Of a DNA stretch of 44,718 nt, positions 16,244 to 25,693 are shown piece by piece (position 1 is the stretch's first letter; every line of letters begins with the position of its first letter). A model generated the notes under the pieces. The model worked only from the letters and a program-made list of their open reading frames with translations. It did not search any database and was not told the DNA's origin. Source of the stretch: Streptococcus acidominimus. Its GTDB lineage: Bacteria > Bacillota > Bacilli > Lactobacillales > Streptococcaceae. The stretch spans positions 1 through 44,718 of the forward strand of contig NZ_MSJL01000018.1 of assembly GCF_001921825.1 (NCBI RefSeq), read 5' to 3'. Both the position numbers and the translations under genes were made by a program.

Positions 16244-16329
16244 TGCGGAGAGAGGGACTTGAACCCTCACGACCTAAAGCGGTCACAGGATCCTTAGTCC
16301 TGCGCGTCTGCCAATTCCGCCATCCCCGC
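16244..16329 (-). tRNA. tRNA-Leu (anticodon AAG)
   Basis: The 86-base gene starts GCGGGGATGGCGGAATTGGC and ends GTTCAAGTCCCTCTCTCCGC plus A, giving a seven-pair acceptor stem with one G-U pair. The anticodon stem CAGGA/TCCTG encloses the loop CTAAGGA, so the anticodon is AAG. The long variable arm (TGACCGCTTTAGGTCG) is that of a class II tRNA, as expected for leucine. CCA is not encoded. Confidence 0.93.
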
Positions 16330-16345
16330 GATAGAGTACCTTACC

Positions 16346-16374
16346 AGTATATCAGCTACTCTATCTCTTGTCAA
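16346..16374 (-). promoter_or_regulatory. tRNA-Leu promoter
   Basis: Perfect -35 TTGACA (16369-16374), 17-base spacer and -10 TATACT (16346-16351), ending 16 bases before the tRNA. Confidence 0.9.
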
Positions 16375-16507
16375 TACTTTCCGAATATTTTTTCTAAATT
16401 TTCTTCATCCCGTATCTACTGGCATGTCAACATGTGAGGTGACAGCAAGCACTAAAGCTACTGACACGCCTCATCACAGGACGAGATTTCCTCGCTTTTA
16501 CTCCTGC

Positions 16508-18127
<1,620 letters not shown>

Positions 18128-18130
18128 TCA

Positions 18131-18160
18131 AAATAAAATAGCTCCCTGAAACAGGGAGCT
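18131..18160 (-). terminator. Attenuator hairpin of the pyrG leader
   Basis: AGCTCCCTG and CAGGGAGCT form a perfect nine-base stem followed by ATTTTATTTT, upstream of pyrG. The 5' arm contains CTCCC, able to pair instead with a run of extra G residues at the 5' end of the transcript. Confidence 0.85.
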
Positions 18161-18180
18161 CTGACCTCAAAAGAGGTGCC

Positions 18181-18217
18181 CGACTAATAGCATATCGAAA
18201 ATATGAATATTTGTCAA
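18181..18217 (-). promoter_or_regulatory. pyrG promoter with GGGC start site
   Basis: Perfect -35 TTGACA (18212-18217), 17-base spacer, -10 TATGCT (18189-18194), and a likely start seven bases later at GGGC (first G at 18181). The GGGC start is the slippage site used for CTP-dependent pyrG regulation in Gram-positive bacteria. Confidence 0.85.
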
Positions 18218-18224
18218 ATGAGAC

Positions 18225-18815
18225 TTATTCCTCATCAATCGCGTCGTCATCTTCTTCTGTGTAGTCGTCATCTTCTTCATTTAACTCAACTTCTTCATCC
18301 ACTAGATCTTCATCTGGGATAATTTCATTGATTTCAGAATCGTAGGATTCTGCCTCGTCTTTTTCGTCATCTGGATTGTCATCATCATATTCCGTTGATG
18401 CCGCAGATTCAAAACGATCCTCATCTTCTGGATCATCATTGCCATAATCAATCGCGTCTTCGTCGCCATCCATAAAGGCATTCACGCGTTTTTTCTTCCG
18501 TTTTGGTGCGTCTTCATCCTCTTCCTCAAGCGTAATGACTTCTTCATCAATCTCATCAATAGCATACCATGAACGAAGTCCCCATTTGTTTTCGCCAAGA
18601 GGGATAAAGCTACCATCCACATTCAAGTCAGAATAGAAAGTCGGAAGAGCTGCGCGAATATCGCTATTTGATTTCTCAAGGTAGTTTTGCACTTCATTGA
18701 CCAAATCATTGAAATACATTTCATGATCACGACCACGTTCTTCTAAGATTGCACGCGCCACTTCAATCATCGACAATTCACTTTTTTCTTGTCCTGCAAA
18801 TACGTTTAATTCCAA
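18225..18815 (-). CDS. rpoE: DNA-directed RNA polymerase delta subunit
   Basis: The start is taken as the TTG at 18815, behind AAGGAGAATAGAC, because the following residues match streptococcal delta proteins ([20 protein letters not shown]); an upstream ATG would add an unrelated 18-residue piece. The 196-residue protein has a folded N-terminal HARE-HTH domain (about residues 1-90, with [17 protein letters not shown] at its end) and a long disordered acidic tail of Asp and Glu broken by [14 protein letters not shown]. Delta binds RNA polymerase, speeds recycling and helps initiation respond to nucleotide levels. It is upstream of pyrG, the usual order. Confidence 0.95.
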   Translation of the reverse strand: MELNVFAGQEKSELSMIEVARAILEERGRDHEMYFNDLVNEVQNYLEKSNSDIRAALPTFYSDLNVDGSFIPLGENKWGLRSWYAIDEIDEEVITLEEEDEDAPKRKKKRVNAFMDGDEDAIDYGNDDPEDEDRFESAASTEYDDDNPDDEKDEAESYDSEINEIIPDEDLVDEEVELNEEDDDYTEEDDDAIDEE

Positions 18816-18885
18816 GTCTATTCTCCTTATGTAAAATATGAACCCCAGCAAGCCCTGCCACAGATTCATCCATACTCTTTGAATA

Positions 18886-18925
18886 TAGCTACGTTTATTT
18901 TTCGTACTAGCTCAAGAGTATTTTC
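18886..18925. repeat. Degenerate half of a RUP-like repeat
   Basis: TATAGCTACGTTTATTTTTC followed by GTACTAG is a decayed match to the left 40 bases of the 107-bp repeat. It lies in the rpoE leader, between promoter and gene. Confidence 0.45.
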
Positions 18926-18938
18926 GGTTTTCCCTACT

Positions 18939-18967
18939 ATTTTACGCTAAAATCAGCAAATAGTCAA
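18939..18967 (-). promoter_or_regulatory. rpoE promoter
   Basis: -35 TTGACT (18962-18967), 17-base spacer and -10 TAAAAT (18939-18944). It implies a leader of about 115 bases. Confidence 0.75.
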
Positions 18968-18995
18968 AGATAAGTTTACTCTTGTTAGAATTGTA

Positions 18996-19034
18996 GAAAA
19001 ATAGAAGCTAAGAACAAACTTAACCTCTATTTCT
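18996..19034 (-). terminator. tig terminator
   Basis: AAATAGAGGTTAAG pairs with CTTAGCTTCTATTT (two G-U pairs), followed by a short T run on the minus strand. Confidence 0.75.
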
Positions 19035-19045
19035 GTTGTTTTCTA

Positions 19046-20329
19046 TTATTTTACAGTTGCTGTGCTTGTGATGACTTCAACAGCTTTTTTCACTGCGATG
19101 TCGTGTTTCAACATGTCCTCTGAAAGCAGACGGCGCACTTGCTCTACTTCCATATTATAAGTAGTTGCTAGTTCTGTAATTTCTGCTTCGATTTCTTCTG
19201 CTGTTGCTTCAAATCCTTCTGCTTTCGCCACTGCTTCAACAACAAGGTTTGTTTTCGTGCGTTTCTCTGCATCCGCTTCATGTTGCTTATGAAGATCTTC
19301 GCGTGTTGTTCCAGTGATTTGGAAATACATATCTGGTGAGATACCTTGCTGCTGCATACCACCGAGGAACTCGTTCATTGCACGGTGTACTTCTTCGTGA
19401 ATCATTTCTTCTGGAAGTTCAACGATTTCCGCATTTGCAACTGCCAAGTCAATAGCTGCTGTTTCAACCGCATCATCAAAAGCACTTTCTTTCGCTGCTT
19501 CTAATTCTTTACGGTATTTTGCTTTCAACTCGTCAAGTGTTTCCACTTCTTCATCAAGGTCTTTTGCCAACTCGTCATCAAGGGCTGGCACTTCTTTTAC
19601 TTTTACTTCATGGATTTTTGTCACGAAGAGGGCTGGTTTCCCTGCCAAGTCTTCTGCTTGATAATCTTCTGGGAATGTCACTTCTACATTCACTTCTTCA
19701 CCAGCACTGTGACCTACCAATTGGTCTTCAAAGCCAGGGATGAATTGACCGCTACCAAGACCTAGTGAGAAGTTTTCACCTTTTCCGCCGTCAAACTCAA
19801 CACCGTCGATCGAACCAACAAAGTCGATAACAACTGTATCACCTTCTGCAGCTGGGCCCTCTTTGATCGCCAACTCTGCCAAGGTGTTGCGCTCGCGCTC
19901 AATTTTTGCATCTACTTCTTCGTCTGTTACTTCTTTTGTTGCTTCAACTGATACTGCTAGGTTTTTGTAGTCACCTAATTTGACTTCTGGTTTAGTGACA
20001 ACTGCTGCAGTGATTGTCCAGTCTTGTCCCTTTTCCATTGACACAACGTCGATAGTTGGTTGTGCAACTACTTCAAGACCTGCTTCTGCAACAGCTGCTT
20101 CATAGGCTGCTGGCAAAAGAGCGTTAACAGCTTCTTGGTACAATGCTTCTTCACCAAATTTTTGGTTGAAGATCGCACGTGGCAAGTGACCCTTGCGGAA
20201 GCCTGGTACGTTGATCTCTTTTTTCACCTTGTTAAATACACGATCCAATTCTGGTTTGATAGCATCTTGAGCAATGGTAAAGGTCAAGACACCGCGGTTT
20301 GTTTCTTTTGCTTCAAATGATACAGACAT
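19046..20329 (-). CDS. tig: Trigger factor
   Basis: The 427-residue chaperone has the ribosome-binding signature [22 protein letters not shown] near residues 44-65, a FKBP-type prolyl isomerase domain ([40 protein letters not shown]) and a helical C-terminal chaperone domain. It sits at the ribosome exit tunnel and protects nascent chains. Length is normal. It is transcribed alone from a promoter with an extended -10 and has its own terminator. Confidence 0.97.
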   Translation of the reverse strand: MSVSFEAKETNRGVLTFTIAQDAIKPELDRVFNKVKKEINVPGFRKGHLPRAIFNQKFGEEALYQEAVNALLPAAYEAAVAEAGLEVVAQPTIDVVSMEKGQDWTITAAVVTKPEVKLGDYKNLAVSVEATKEVTDEEVDAKIERERNTLAELAIKEGPAAEGDTVVIDFVGSIDGVEFDGGKGENFSLGLGSGQFIPGFEDQLVGHSAGEEVNVEVTFPEDYQAEDLAGKPALFVTKIHEVKVKEVPALDDELAKDLDEEVETLDELKAKYRKELEAAKESAFDDAVETAAIDLAVANAEIVELPEEMIHEEVHRAMNEFLGGMQQQGISPDMYFQITGTTREDLHKQHEADAEKRTKTNLVVEAVAKAEGFEATAEEIEAEITELATTYNMEVEQVRRLLSEDMLKHDIAVKKAVEVITSTATVK

Positions 20330-20367
20330 TCTGTCATTTCTCCTTAAAATTTTATTGCATACAAGCC

Positions 20368-20373
20368 ATTATA
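20368..20373 (-). promoter_or_regulatory. -10 region of the tig promoter
   Basis: TGATATAAT is an extended, perfect -10, about 40 bases before the start. A weak -35 (TTTGGA) lies 18 bases upstream. Confidence 0.7.
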
Positions 20374-20456
20374 TCATATCTTCTAGCATTCTCCAAATTT
20401 TTATGCCAATTCTTTTGCAGGCTATTTTATGCAGAATGATGAGGGGTTAGGAGCTA

Positions 20457-21023
20457 CTATCTTTTCCGAATGGCATCTTCTTGATAGCAGGCTCTTGCTC
20501 CGCCAATCAACTTTGGTCGACTGGCAAGGGCGGTCACGTGGGCATGCCCAATCTGGCGTAAGCTTGGACGCAGAGGCACTTGGACATGTTTGACGTGCAT
20601 ACCAATAGCGGTATCTCCAATATCCAGTCCTGCATAGGCTGTGACAAACTCTACCTCGACAGGATCTTTCATATACTCAAAGGCTGCTACTTGTCCCGAA
20701 CCACCAGCGTGCAGGCTCGGAAGGACATTGATGATTTCTAAATCCTTGGCAAGGGCAAAATCTCGCTCAACCACCAAGGCGCGATTCAAGTGTTCACAAC
20801 CTTGAACAGCAAGATAAATCCCACGATCCGACAGTAGGTCTAAGATGGTCTTGACAATGACCTGTCCCACCTCCAGATTGGAATGCTTGCCGATACGACC
20901 ACCGATTACCTCACTGGTCGACAGCCCCAAGACAAATAATTGCCCCTTTTGTATCCGGCTCAATTCCAGCACTTCTTCTACAATAGCGACCGTTTGCTCT
21001 TTTAGCACCTTCATGTCCATCAT
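20457..21023 (-). CDS. DUF436 / TIGR01440 family protein (UPF0340)
   Basis: The 188-residue soluble protein contains the family segments [39 protein letters not shown], and [20 protein letters not shown], and ends with [15 protein letters not shown]. The function is not established. It directly abuts the ECF S-component gene, so it is the last gene of the truA-kinase-ECF-DUF436 unit, an order also known from other streptococci. A link with vitamin uptake or salvage is inference from this context. A methionine three codons in is another possible start. Confidence 0.85.
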   Translation of the reverse strand: MMDMKVLKEQTVAIVEEVLELSRIQKGQLFVLGLSTSEVIGGRIGKHSNLEVGQVIVKTILDLLSDRGIYLAVQGCEHLNRALVVERDFALAKDLEIINVLPSLHAGGSGQVAAFEYMKDPVEVEFVTAYAGLDIGDTAIGMHVKHVQVPLRPSLRQIGHAHVTALASRPKLIGGARACYQEDAIRKR

Positions 21024-21494
21024 CTATACCTTGACCTTTCTAGCCCTTACCATGACCTTAGCAAGGATCGAACCGAGAGCCATTCCGACCATATTTTGCA
21101 CGAGATTTCCCATAAGGCTATCTAGCGCTGCTGCCAGATTATAGATCATCATACTGGCTAGAAAATAACCTCCTACCATTACAAGGCTAGCAAGAAGAAG
21201 ACCTACCACACGCTTCTTACCCGACCAACCAGCTGCATAACCTTGAAAGCCGTGAAAGATCAGACTAAAGAAAGCCCACTGCGGATAACCCAGCAATAAG
21301 TCAAGCAGAAGCCCCGATAGACCACCGACAATCGCTCCCTCTGTTGAGCCCAGATAGAAAGCTGTAAAAAAGATACCGACATCTAGAAATGTGATAAGCC
21401 CTGTCAAGGTTGGCAGGTGTACGTATCCCAAGACAAGCGTCAAAGCTGTCAAGATTGATAAGAGCGCAATTTTTTGTGTATACTTAGTTTTCAT
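21024..21494 (-). CDS. ECF transporter S component (B6 or HMP vitamin type)
   Basis: The start at 21494 ([13 protein letters not shown]) is preferred because GGGGTGG precedes it and the ATGAAAACTAA overlap with the upstream gene suits coupled translation. The 156-residue protein is almost entirely membrane-embedded with five or six helices (ALTLVLGYVHLPTL, FLDVGIFFTAFYLGS, GAIVGGLSGLLLDLLLGYPQ, LLLASLVMVGGYFLASMMIY). It should bind a vitamin and dock to a shared EcfAAT module coded elsewhere. Next to a pyridoxal/HMP kinase, the likely ligand is pyridoxine, pyridoxal or hydroxymethylpyrimidine; sequence alone does not decide. Confidence 0.82.
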   Translation of the reverse strand: MKTKYTQKIALLSILTALTLVLGYVHLPTLTGLITFLDVGIFFTAFYLGSTEGAIVGGLSGLLLDLLLGYPQWAFFSLIFHGFQGYAAGWSGKKRVVGLLLASLVMVGGYFLASMMIYNLAAALDSLMGNLVQNMVGMALGSILAKVMVRARKVKV

Positions 21495-22245
21495 AAGGCA
21501 CCACCCCATATTCATCAGATGCTTGAATAGCACGGTAGACAAAGTCCTTAGAATGTCTCACCGCTTCAAACACATTCTTTCCCAATGCCAATTGGCTGGC
21601 AATACTGGACGCAAAGGTACAGCCTGCACCTGTATTATTGTTCGCCACTACCTTGGCTTCCAAAATCTGGTACTCCCTACCATCATAGTAGAGATCTATT
21701 GCCCGCGCTTGATCTAGTCGATTACCACCCTTAATCACGACATGTTGCGCCCCTAGTTCATGCAAGGCTTTCGCCACCTCTTTCATCTCTTCGAGAGTTT
21801 GGATTTTTCTTTGGGTCAATAGCTCCGCTTCTACCAGATTTGGAGTGATAATCGTCACATAAGGGAAAATTGCTATCAATTCATCACGCAGATGGTTGAC
21901 CTCCACATCATGCGTTTCCTTACAGACAAGAACCGGATCCAAAACAATTGGGAGATCTGCCTGCGCACGCACAAAGTCAAGCGCCTGCTTAGCAATGGCT
22001 ACATTGGGCAATAAGCCCAACTTTATAGCTGCAAAATCCACCTCTTGCAAGCTCCTTAGTTGTTTTTCAACGACCGTTTCCTCCACAGGAAAGACTTCAA
22101 AGCCAGCTCCTGTCATAGCTGTCAGACAGGTCACTACGACAAAACCATGCAAGCCATTGACCGTATAAGTGGTCAAATCCGCATAGAGACCACCTCCGCT
22201 AAAAATATCATTGCCTGAAAGGGCTACTATATACTTACTCTTCAT
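21484..22245 (-). CDS. Pyridoxal kinase / hydroxymethylpyrimidine kinase (PdxK/ThiD family)
   Basis: The 253-residue ribokinase-fold enzyme has the N-terminal substrate loop [37 protein letters not shown] and the anion-hole motif [10 protein letters not shown] with its reactive Cys near residue 215. It phosphorylates pyridoxal-type vitamins or HMP to trap them in the cell. It overlaps truA upstream and the ECF gene downstream by 11 bases each (ATGAAGAGTAA and ATGAAAACTAA). The neighbour transporter supports a salvage role. Many streptococci use this gene as pdxK, but thiD is possible. Confidence 0.85.
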   Translation of the reverse strand: MKSKYIVALSGNDIFSGGGLYADLTTYTVNGLHGFVVVTCLTAMTGAGFEVFPVEETVVEKQLRSLQEVDFAAIKLGLLPNVAIAKQALDFVRAQADLPIVLDPVLVCKETHDVEVNHLRDELIAIFPYVTIITPNLVEAELLTQRKIQTLEEMKEVAKALHELGAQHVVIKGGNRLDQARAIDLYYDGREYQILEAKVVANNNTGAGCTFASSIASQLALGKNVFEAVRHSKDFVYRAIQASDEYGVVPYEN

Positions 22246-22984
22246 ATCGGATCTCCTTTAAATACAAGCCATTGGGTGCCGCCGTAGGTCCCGCTAGTTG
22301 ACGATCTTTTTCTTGTAAAATCCGCTCCACCTGCTCAATCGGCATCCGGTTGTTGCCAATCTTGAGCAAGGTTCCCACCATATTGCGCACCTGCTTGTAG
22401 AGAAAGCCATTGCCTGTAAAGGTGAAAATGAGCAAATTCCGCTCAGGCTCTAGCCTGACACGCGCTTCTGTAATCGTCCGCACCTTATCTTTTACCGCCG
22501 TTCCTGACGCCGTAAAGCCCGTAAAATCATGACTTCCCACCAAGGCAGATATGGCCTTTTCTATTCGCTCTATCTCCAAGTCATAGGGAAAATGGGTCGC
22601 ATAATGCCGCAACATGGGATTTTTGGGCCGCCCAATATCTACCAAAAATTCGTAGGTTTTCTGGTGCTTGGCATAGCGACAGTGAAAGTCATCTGTCACC
22701 TGCTCGATCGCCACCACATCTATATCTTCAGGACTTTGCGTATCAAGGGCAAAGCGTAATTTCTCCACCTCTCTGGCACCGGGTAGGTCAAAATGGATCA
22801 CCTGACCATAGGCATGGACACCGCTATCTGTCCGCCCAGCACCATGCACCACGATTTCTTGCCCCCTATTTAAACGTTGCAGGGTCTTTTCTAATTCCTC
22901 CTGAACCGTCCGTGCATGCGGCTGCCGCTGAAACCCTGAAAAATTGTATCCATCATAGGAAATAATCGCTTTATATCTTGTCAT
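22235..22984 (-). CDS. truA: tRNA pseudouridine synthase A
   Basis: The 249-residue enzyme has the catalytic motif [15 protein letters not shown] with the active Asp near residue 53, the N-terminal [12 protein letters not shown] and C-terminal [19 protein letters not shown]. It isomerises uridines 38-40 in the anticodon arm. No ribosome site precedes the ATG, and the predicted transcript start falls on the ATG itself, so the mRNA may be leaderless. It leads the four-gene unit with the kinase, ECF and DUF436 genes and is divergent from perR. Confidence 0.95.
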   Translation of the reverse strand: MTRYKAIISYDGYNFSGFQRQPHARTVQEELEKTLQRLNRGQEIVVHGAGRTDSGVHAYGQVIHFDLPGAREVEKLRFALDTQSPEDIDVVAIEQVTDDFHCRYAKHQKTYEFLVDIGRPKNPMLRHYATHFPYDLEIERIEKAISALVGSHDFTGFTASGTAVKDKVRTITEARVRLEPERNLLIFTFTGNGFLYKQVRNMVGTLLKIGNNRMPIEQVERILQEKDRQLAGPTAAPNGLYLKEIRYEE

Positions 22985-22990
22985 AGCATG

Positions 22991-23020
22991 ATTGTACCAT
23001 AGCTAAAAAGTCTCTGACAA
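22991..23020 (-). promoter_or_regulatory. truA promoter (predicted leaderless start)
   Basis: -35 TTGTCA (23015-23020), 18-base spacer and extended -10 TGGTACAAT (-10 hexamer at 22991-22996). Only six bases separate the -10 from the truA ATG. Confidence 0.7.
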
Positions 23021-23094
23021 GGTTTTTACCTGCCATCTGTCCTAGGACAGATGAGAAAATAGCACCTTTATTCGCGCTTTTTTGTCAAATGGTG

Positions 23095-23100
23095 TATAAT
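23095..23100 (+). promoter_or_regulatory. -10 region of the perR promoter
   Basis: A perfect TATAAT 30 bases before the proposed perR start; a good -35 was not found. Its position rules against the longer open frame starting at 23089. Confidence 0.6.
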
Positions 23101-23130
23101 GAAGAAAATACTTTGAAAGAGAGACGTGCC

Positions 23131-23583
23131 ATGTCACACCACGCACACCATAATCACCAAGACGCCTATCAGCACGTCGTGAGCCATTTAAAAGAAAAAG
23201 GCATTCGGATAACCGAAAGCCGAAAAGCAGTCATTCGTCAACTCATCACTAGCCCAGACCATCCGAGCGCCGAGATGATCTACAAGGAATTGCGTCCAAA
23301 CTTTCCGACCATGAGCCTAGCCACTGTCTATAACAATCTCAGGGTTCTAGTCGAAGAAGGGTTTGTAGCCGAGTTAAAGCGCAACAACGATACGACTACT
23401 TACTATGACTTTATGGGGCACGACCATCTGAACATTATCTGCGAACGCTGCGGAAAGATTACCGACTTGATTGCCGAAGACATACCAAGCCTTGAGCAAC
23501 AAGTACAGGAACAGACCGGCTATCACATCACCAAAGAACTCTTAACCATCTATGGTATCTGTCCAAGCTGTCAGACGAAGTAA
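23131..23583 (+). CDS. perR: Fur-family regulator, PerR type
   Basis: The start at 23131 (MSHHAHHNHQ) is preferred because a perfect -10 lies at 23095-23100, inside the longer frame, and GAAAGAGAG precedes this ATG. The 150-residue protein has the winged-helix domain (HPSAEMIYKELRPNF, SLATVYNNLRVLVEEG) and the dimer domain with YYDFMGHDHLNIICERCGK and CPSC, giving the paired CxxC structural zinc site. The histidines and aspartate of the regulatory metal site are present. PerR represses peroxide and metal genes and is inactivated by metal-catalysed oxidation. The His-rich N-terminus (HHAHHNH) is notable. Zur or Fur function is possible; the single streptococcal Fur-like protein is usually PerR. 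Confidence 0.88.
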   Translation: MSHHAHHNHQDAYQHVVSHLKEKGIRITESRKAVIRQLITSPDHPSAEMIYKELRPNFPTMSLATVYNNLRVLVEEGFVAELKRNNDTTTYYDFMGHDHLNIICERCGKITDLIAEDIPSLEQQVQEQTGYHITKELLTIYGICPSCQTK

Positions 23584-23723
23584 ACATCATTCTCTAGCCT
23601 TGCCCTAACCGCCAGACTAGAGAGCCTCAAGTCCCGATAGGACAACCATAAAAAGCAAGAGACCGAAGCCACAACTGCAATTGCAACAGCTAGTGTATTG
23701 GTTTCGGACGAAGCCGATTAGAA

Positions 23724-23798
23724 GCTGGGACAAATGAGCTAGCCAAGACTTGGACAGACCGAGTAGGGGCAGTCATTTGTACTGGCCTCTTTTTTTAT
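23724..23798 (+). repeat. Repeat fragment starting GCTGGGACAAA, with terminator-like end
   Basis: GCTGGGACAAA at 23724 is shared with 27366. Here it is followed by a stretch that can fold back (ACAAATGA against TCATTTGT) and ends GGCCTCTTTTTTT. It may terminate perR transcription. A short ATACTC-type end (ATACTCGCTCTATAAAAATC) follows at about 23819. Confidence 0.45.
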
Positions 23799-23836
23799 TC
23801 CCATACTCTTTGAAGCTCATACTCGCTCTATAAAAA

Positions 23837-24502
23837 TCAATAGGTTGCTAAGCGTTTTTCCAGATGAACTTGACCTAGTGCATACAAGCTACAAATAACC
23901 CAGTAAATCAGAGCCACACAGATATAAACTGTCATGTAATCAGACTTCGCACCACCGACAATCTTGGCCTTATTGAACAATTCTGGCACGGTAATCATGG
24001 CGGTGAGCGAGGTACTTTTGACCATGTCTAGCAAGACATTACTGAGGGGCGGCACGGCAATCCGAAAAGCTTGAGGAATGATGACCCTGCGATAGATGAC
24101 GGAAGTCTTTAGACCGAGAGAACGAGCCGCCTCCCATTGACCATGATCAATGGCAGAAAGGGAGGAACGGATAATCTCTGAAATGTAGGCGCTCGACATG
24201 AGGGTAAAGGCAATGATACTCGCACTGATGGCATCTAGCTCCAAGCCCATAAAGGGGAGCCCAAAATAGATAAAAAAGAGCAGAACCATGAGCGGGATCC
24301 CCCTCATCAAGGAAATGTGGATCATGGCTAGATAACGCAAAGGGGATAGCCGCGACATGCGCAAGAGCGCCACAAAAAAACCTGAAACCGTTCCTAGGAC
24401 AAAGCCGATTAGGGACAAGCCTAGCGTATAGGGTAAGCCCTCCAATATTTTTGGAATGGCTTCTTTTGCCAATTCGAGATTAAAGATTGCCTGCCAATTC
24501 AT
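23837..24502 (-). CDS. Polar amino acid ABC transporter permease
   Basis: The 221-residue membrane protein has the HisM-type layout with about five helices and the coupling motif EAARSLGLKTSVIYRRVIIPQ. Its N-terminus (KILEGLPYTLGLSLIGFVLG) and PRGIPL-like MRGIPLMVLLFF segment are family features. It should form the channel for the binding protein encoded upstream. No ATPase gene follows, so an ATPase from another locus must serve it. Between it and the binding protein lie a terminator and a 92-bp repeat. The amino acid transported is not deducible; cystine is one possibility. Confidence 0.9.
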   Translation of the reverse strand: MNWQAIFNLELAKEAIPKILEGLPYTLGLSLIGFVLGTVSGFFVALLRMSRLSPLRYLAMIHISLMRGIPLMVLLFFIYFGLPFMGLELDAISASIIAFTLMSSAYISEIIRSSLSAIDHGQWEAARSLGLKTSVIYRRVIIPQAFRIAVPPLSNVLLDMVKSTSLTAMITVPELFNKAKIVGGAKSDYMTVYICVALIYWVICSLYALGQVHLEKRLATY

Positions 24503-24529
24503 CCTATTCCTCCATCATCTCATATCGTC

Positions 24530-24621
24530 ATACTCTATAAAAATCAAAATCTGACTAGGCAATGAAATCGCAGGTCAGCAAGGTGAGGTAAGGATATCAG
24601 AGTTTGATTTTTGATGAGTAT
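24530..24621. repeat. ATACTC-ended MITE-like element, 92 bp
   Basis: ATACTCTATAAAAATCAAAA and, inverted, ATACTCATCAAAAATCAAAC bound a 92-bp segment between the binding-protein and permease genes. It is the shortest and cleanest copy of this family in the window. Confidence 0.7.
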
Positions 24622-24682
24622 CAATAAAAGAGAGCGAGTGCAGGGCTACTAGCCCGTTCTTCCTCACTCTCGTTCTTTCCAG
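24622..24682 (-). terminator. Terminator after the amino acid binding-protein gene
   Basis: GAGAGTGAG pairs with CTCGCTCTC (one U-G), enclosing an inner GGGCTA-GTAGCCC hairpin, and is followed by TTTTATT on the minus strand. Confidence 0.75.
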
Positions 24683-24696
24683 CTTCAAGATGCTAA

Positions 24697-25575
24697 CTAT
24701 TTCATATCAGCCACATCAATGACAGGAAGATTTTCCACACCTTTTTCAGGCTCTGTCAAGTCTTGGCCAGCGTAATACTTTTCAGAAATTGCTTTTAAAG
24801 TCCCGTCTTCTTTCATCGATGTGAGGGCTTTATCTACTTGCTCTTTCAAACTTGTATCCGTCTTGCGCATCACAATCCCTTGCTCCGTTGGATTGTACTT
24901 AGGTGTACCCATTTTCACCTTAATATCTGGGAATTGTTGCGTAATGTAATTGATAGCAATCACCTGTGTGTAGTAGTCATTGGGAATAAAATCTGTCCGA
25001 CCAGTCGATACGTCGCGGAGGTAAACGTCGTTAGTCACATTGTCATAGATAACAGGTTCTGCACCCAATTTCTCGGCAAGTTTCATATACTGGGTTCCTG
25101 CACCACCTCCAGCTTTCTTGCCTTTCCAGTCGCTCAAGTCTGCCGCTTCAATGCCAGATGATCCGTCCGCACGGACAATCATTCCACCGATTGAATACTT
25201 GTAGGGGATGGAGAAATTGTATTTTTCAAGGCGCTCTTTTGTCGTGTCAAAGTTGTTGACTGTCACGTCTACTTTTCCACTGTCTACCGAGGTAAAGGCT
25301 TCTGCAACGCCGATTTCTTGATACTCTATCTTAATATCCAAGCGTTTACCAATTTCATTGACCATGTCAATTTCATAGCCGACCAATTGGTCTGCATCAT
25401 CATGGTAAGAGGTTGGGTAGAGGGTTCCGGGAGTTGCGACTTTTAAGACACCTGCTTCCTTGATTTTCTCCCACTCTGTCTGGTTCGTGGAAGCGCTTTT
25501 ATCGGCTGTGCCAGAACAAGCCGCTAGAGCAAACGAAGACACGAGTAAGGCTGGGACAAGCAATTTTTTCAACAT
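24697..25575 (-). CDS. Amino acid ABC transporter substrate-binding lipoprotein
   Basis: The 292-residue protein has a lipoprotein signal with lipobox ALAAC and a family-3 solute-binding fold (KIKEAGVLKVATPGTLYPTS, VGYEIDMVNEIGKRLDIKIE, DVTVNNFDTTKERLEKYNFS). An AAGGAGA ribosome site precedes the ATG. It delivers a polar amino acid to the permease encoded downstream, though a terminator and a repeat separate the two. Members of this group bind cystine, glutamine or arginine; the ligand is not clear here. The upstream region has a TAAAGCGCTTTA palindrome overlapping the amidase stop. Confidence 0.9.
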   Translation of the reverse strand: MLKKLLVPALLVSSFALAACSGTADKSASTNQTEWEKIKEAGVLKVATPGTLYPTSYHDDADQLVGYEIDMVNEIGKRLDIKIEYQEIGVAEAFTSVDSGKVDVTVNNFDTTKERLEKYNFSIPYKYSIGGMIVRADGSSGIEAADLSDWKGKKAGGGAGTQYMKLAEKLGAEPVIYDNVTNDVYLRDVSTGRTDFIPNDYYTQVIAINYITQQFPDIKVKMGTPKYNPTEQGIVMRKTDTSLKEQVDKALTSMKEDGTLKAISEKYYAGQDLTEPEKGVENLPVIDVADMK

Positions 25576-25681
25576 GATAATCTCCTTTTTCCATTTACTG
25601 ATCTGTTGTCCAAGATCACAAAACGTCTAAAGAAACGGTATCATAAGGAGAGACTTTTATCAATTATTTTAACTGAAAATT

Positions 25682-25693
25682 TAAAGCGCTTTA
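25682..25693. promoter_or_regulatory. Palindrome TAAAGCGCTTTA at the amidase stop
   Basis: This is a perfect 12-base palindrome with a cre-like core (three mismatches to the CcpA consensus), about 110 bases before the binding-protein gene. It might link that gene to carbon control; this is weak. Confidence 0.35.
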
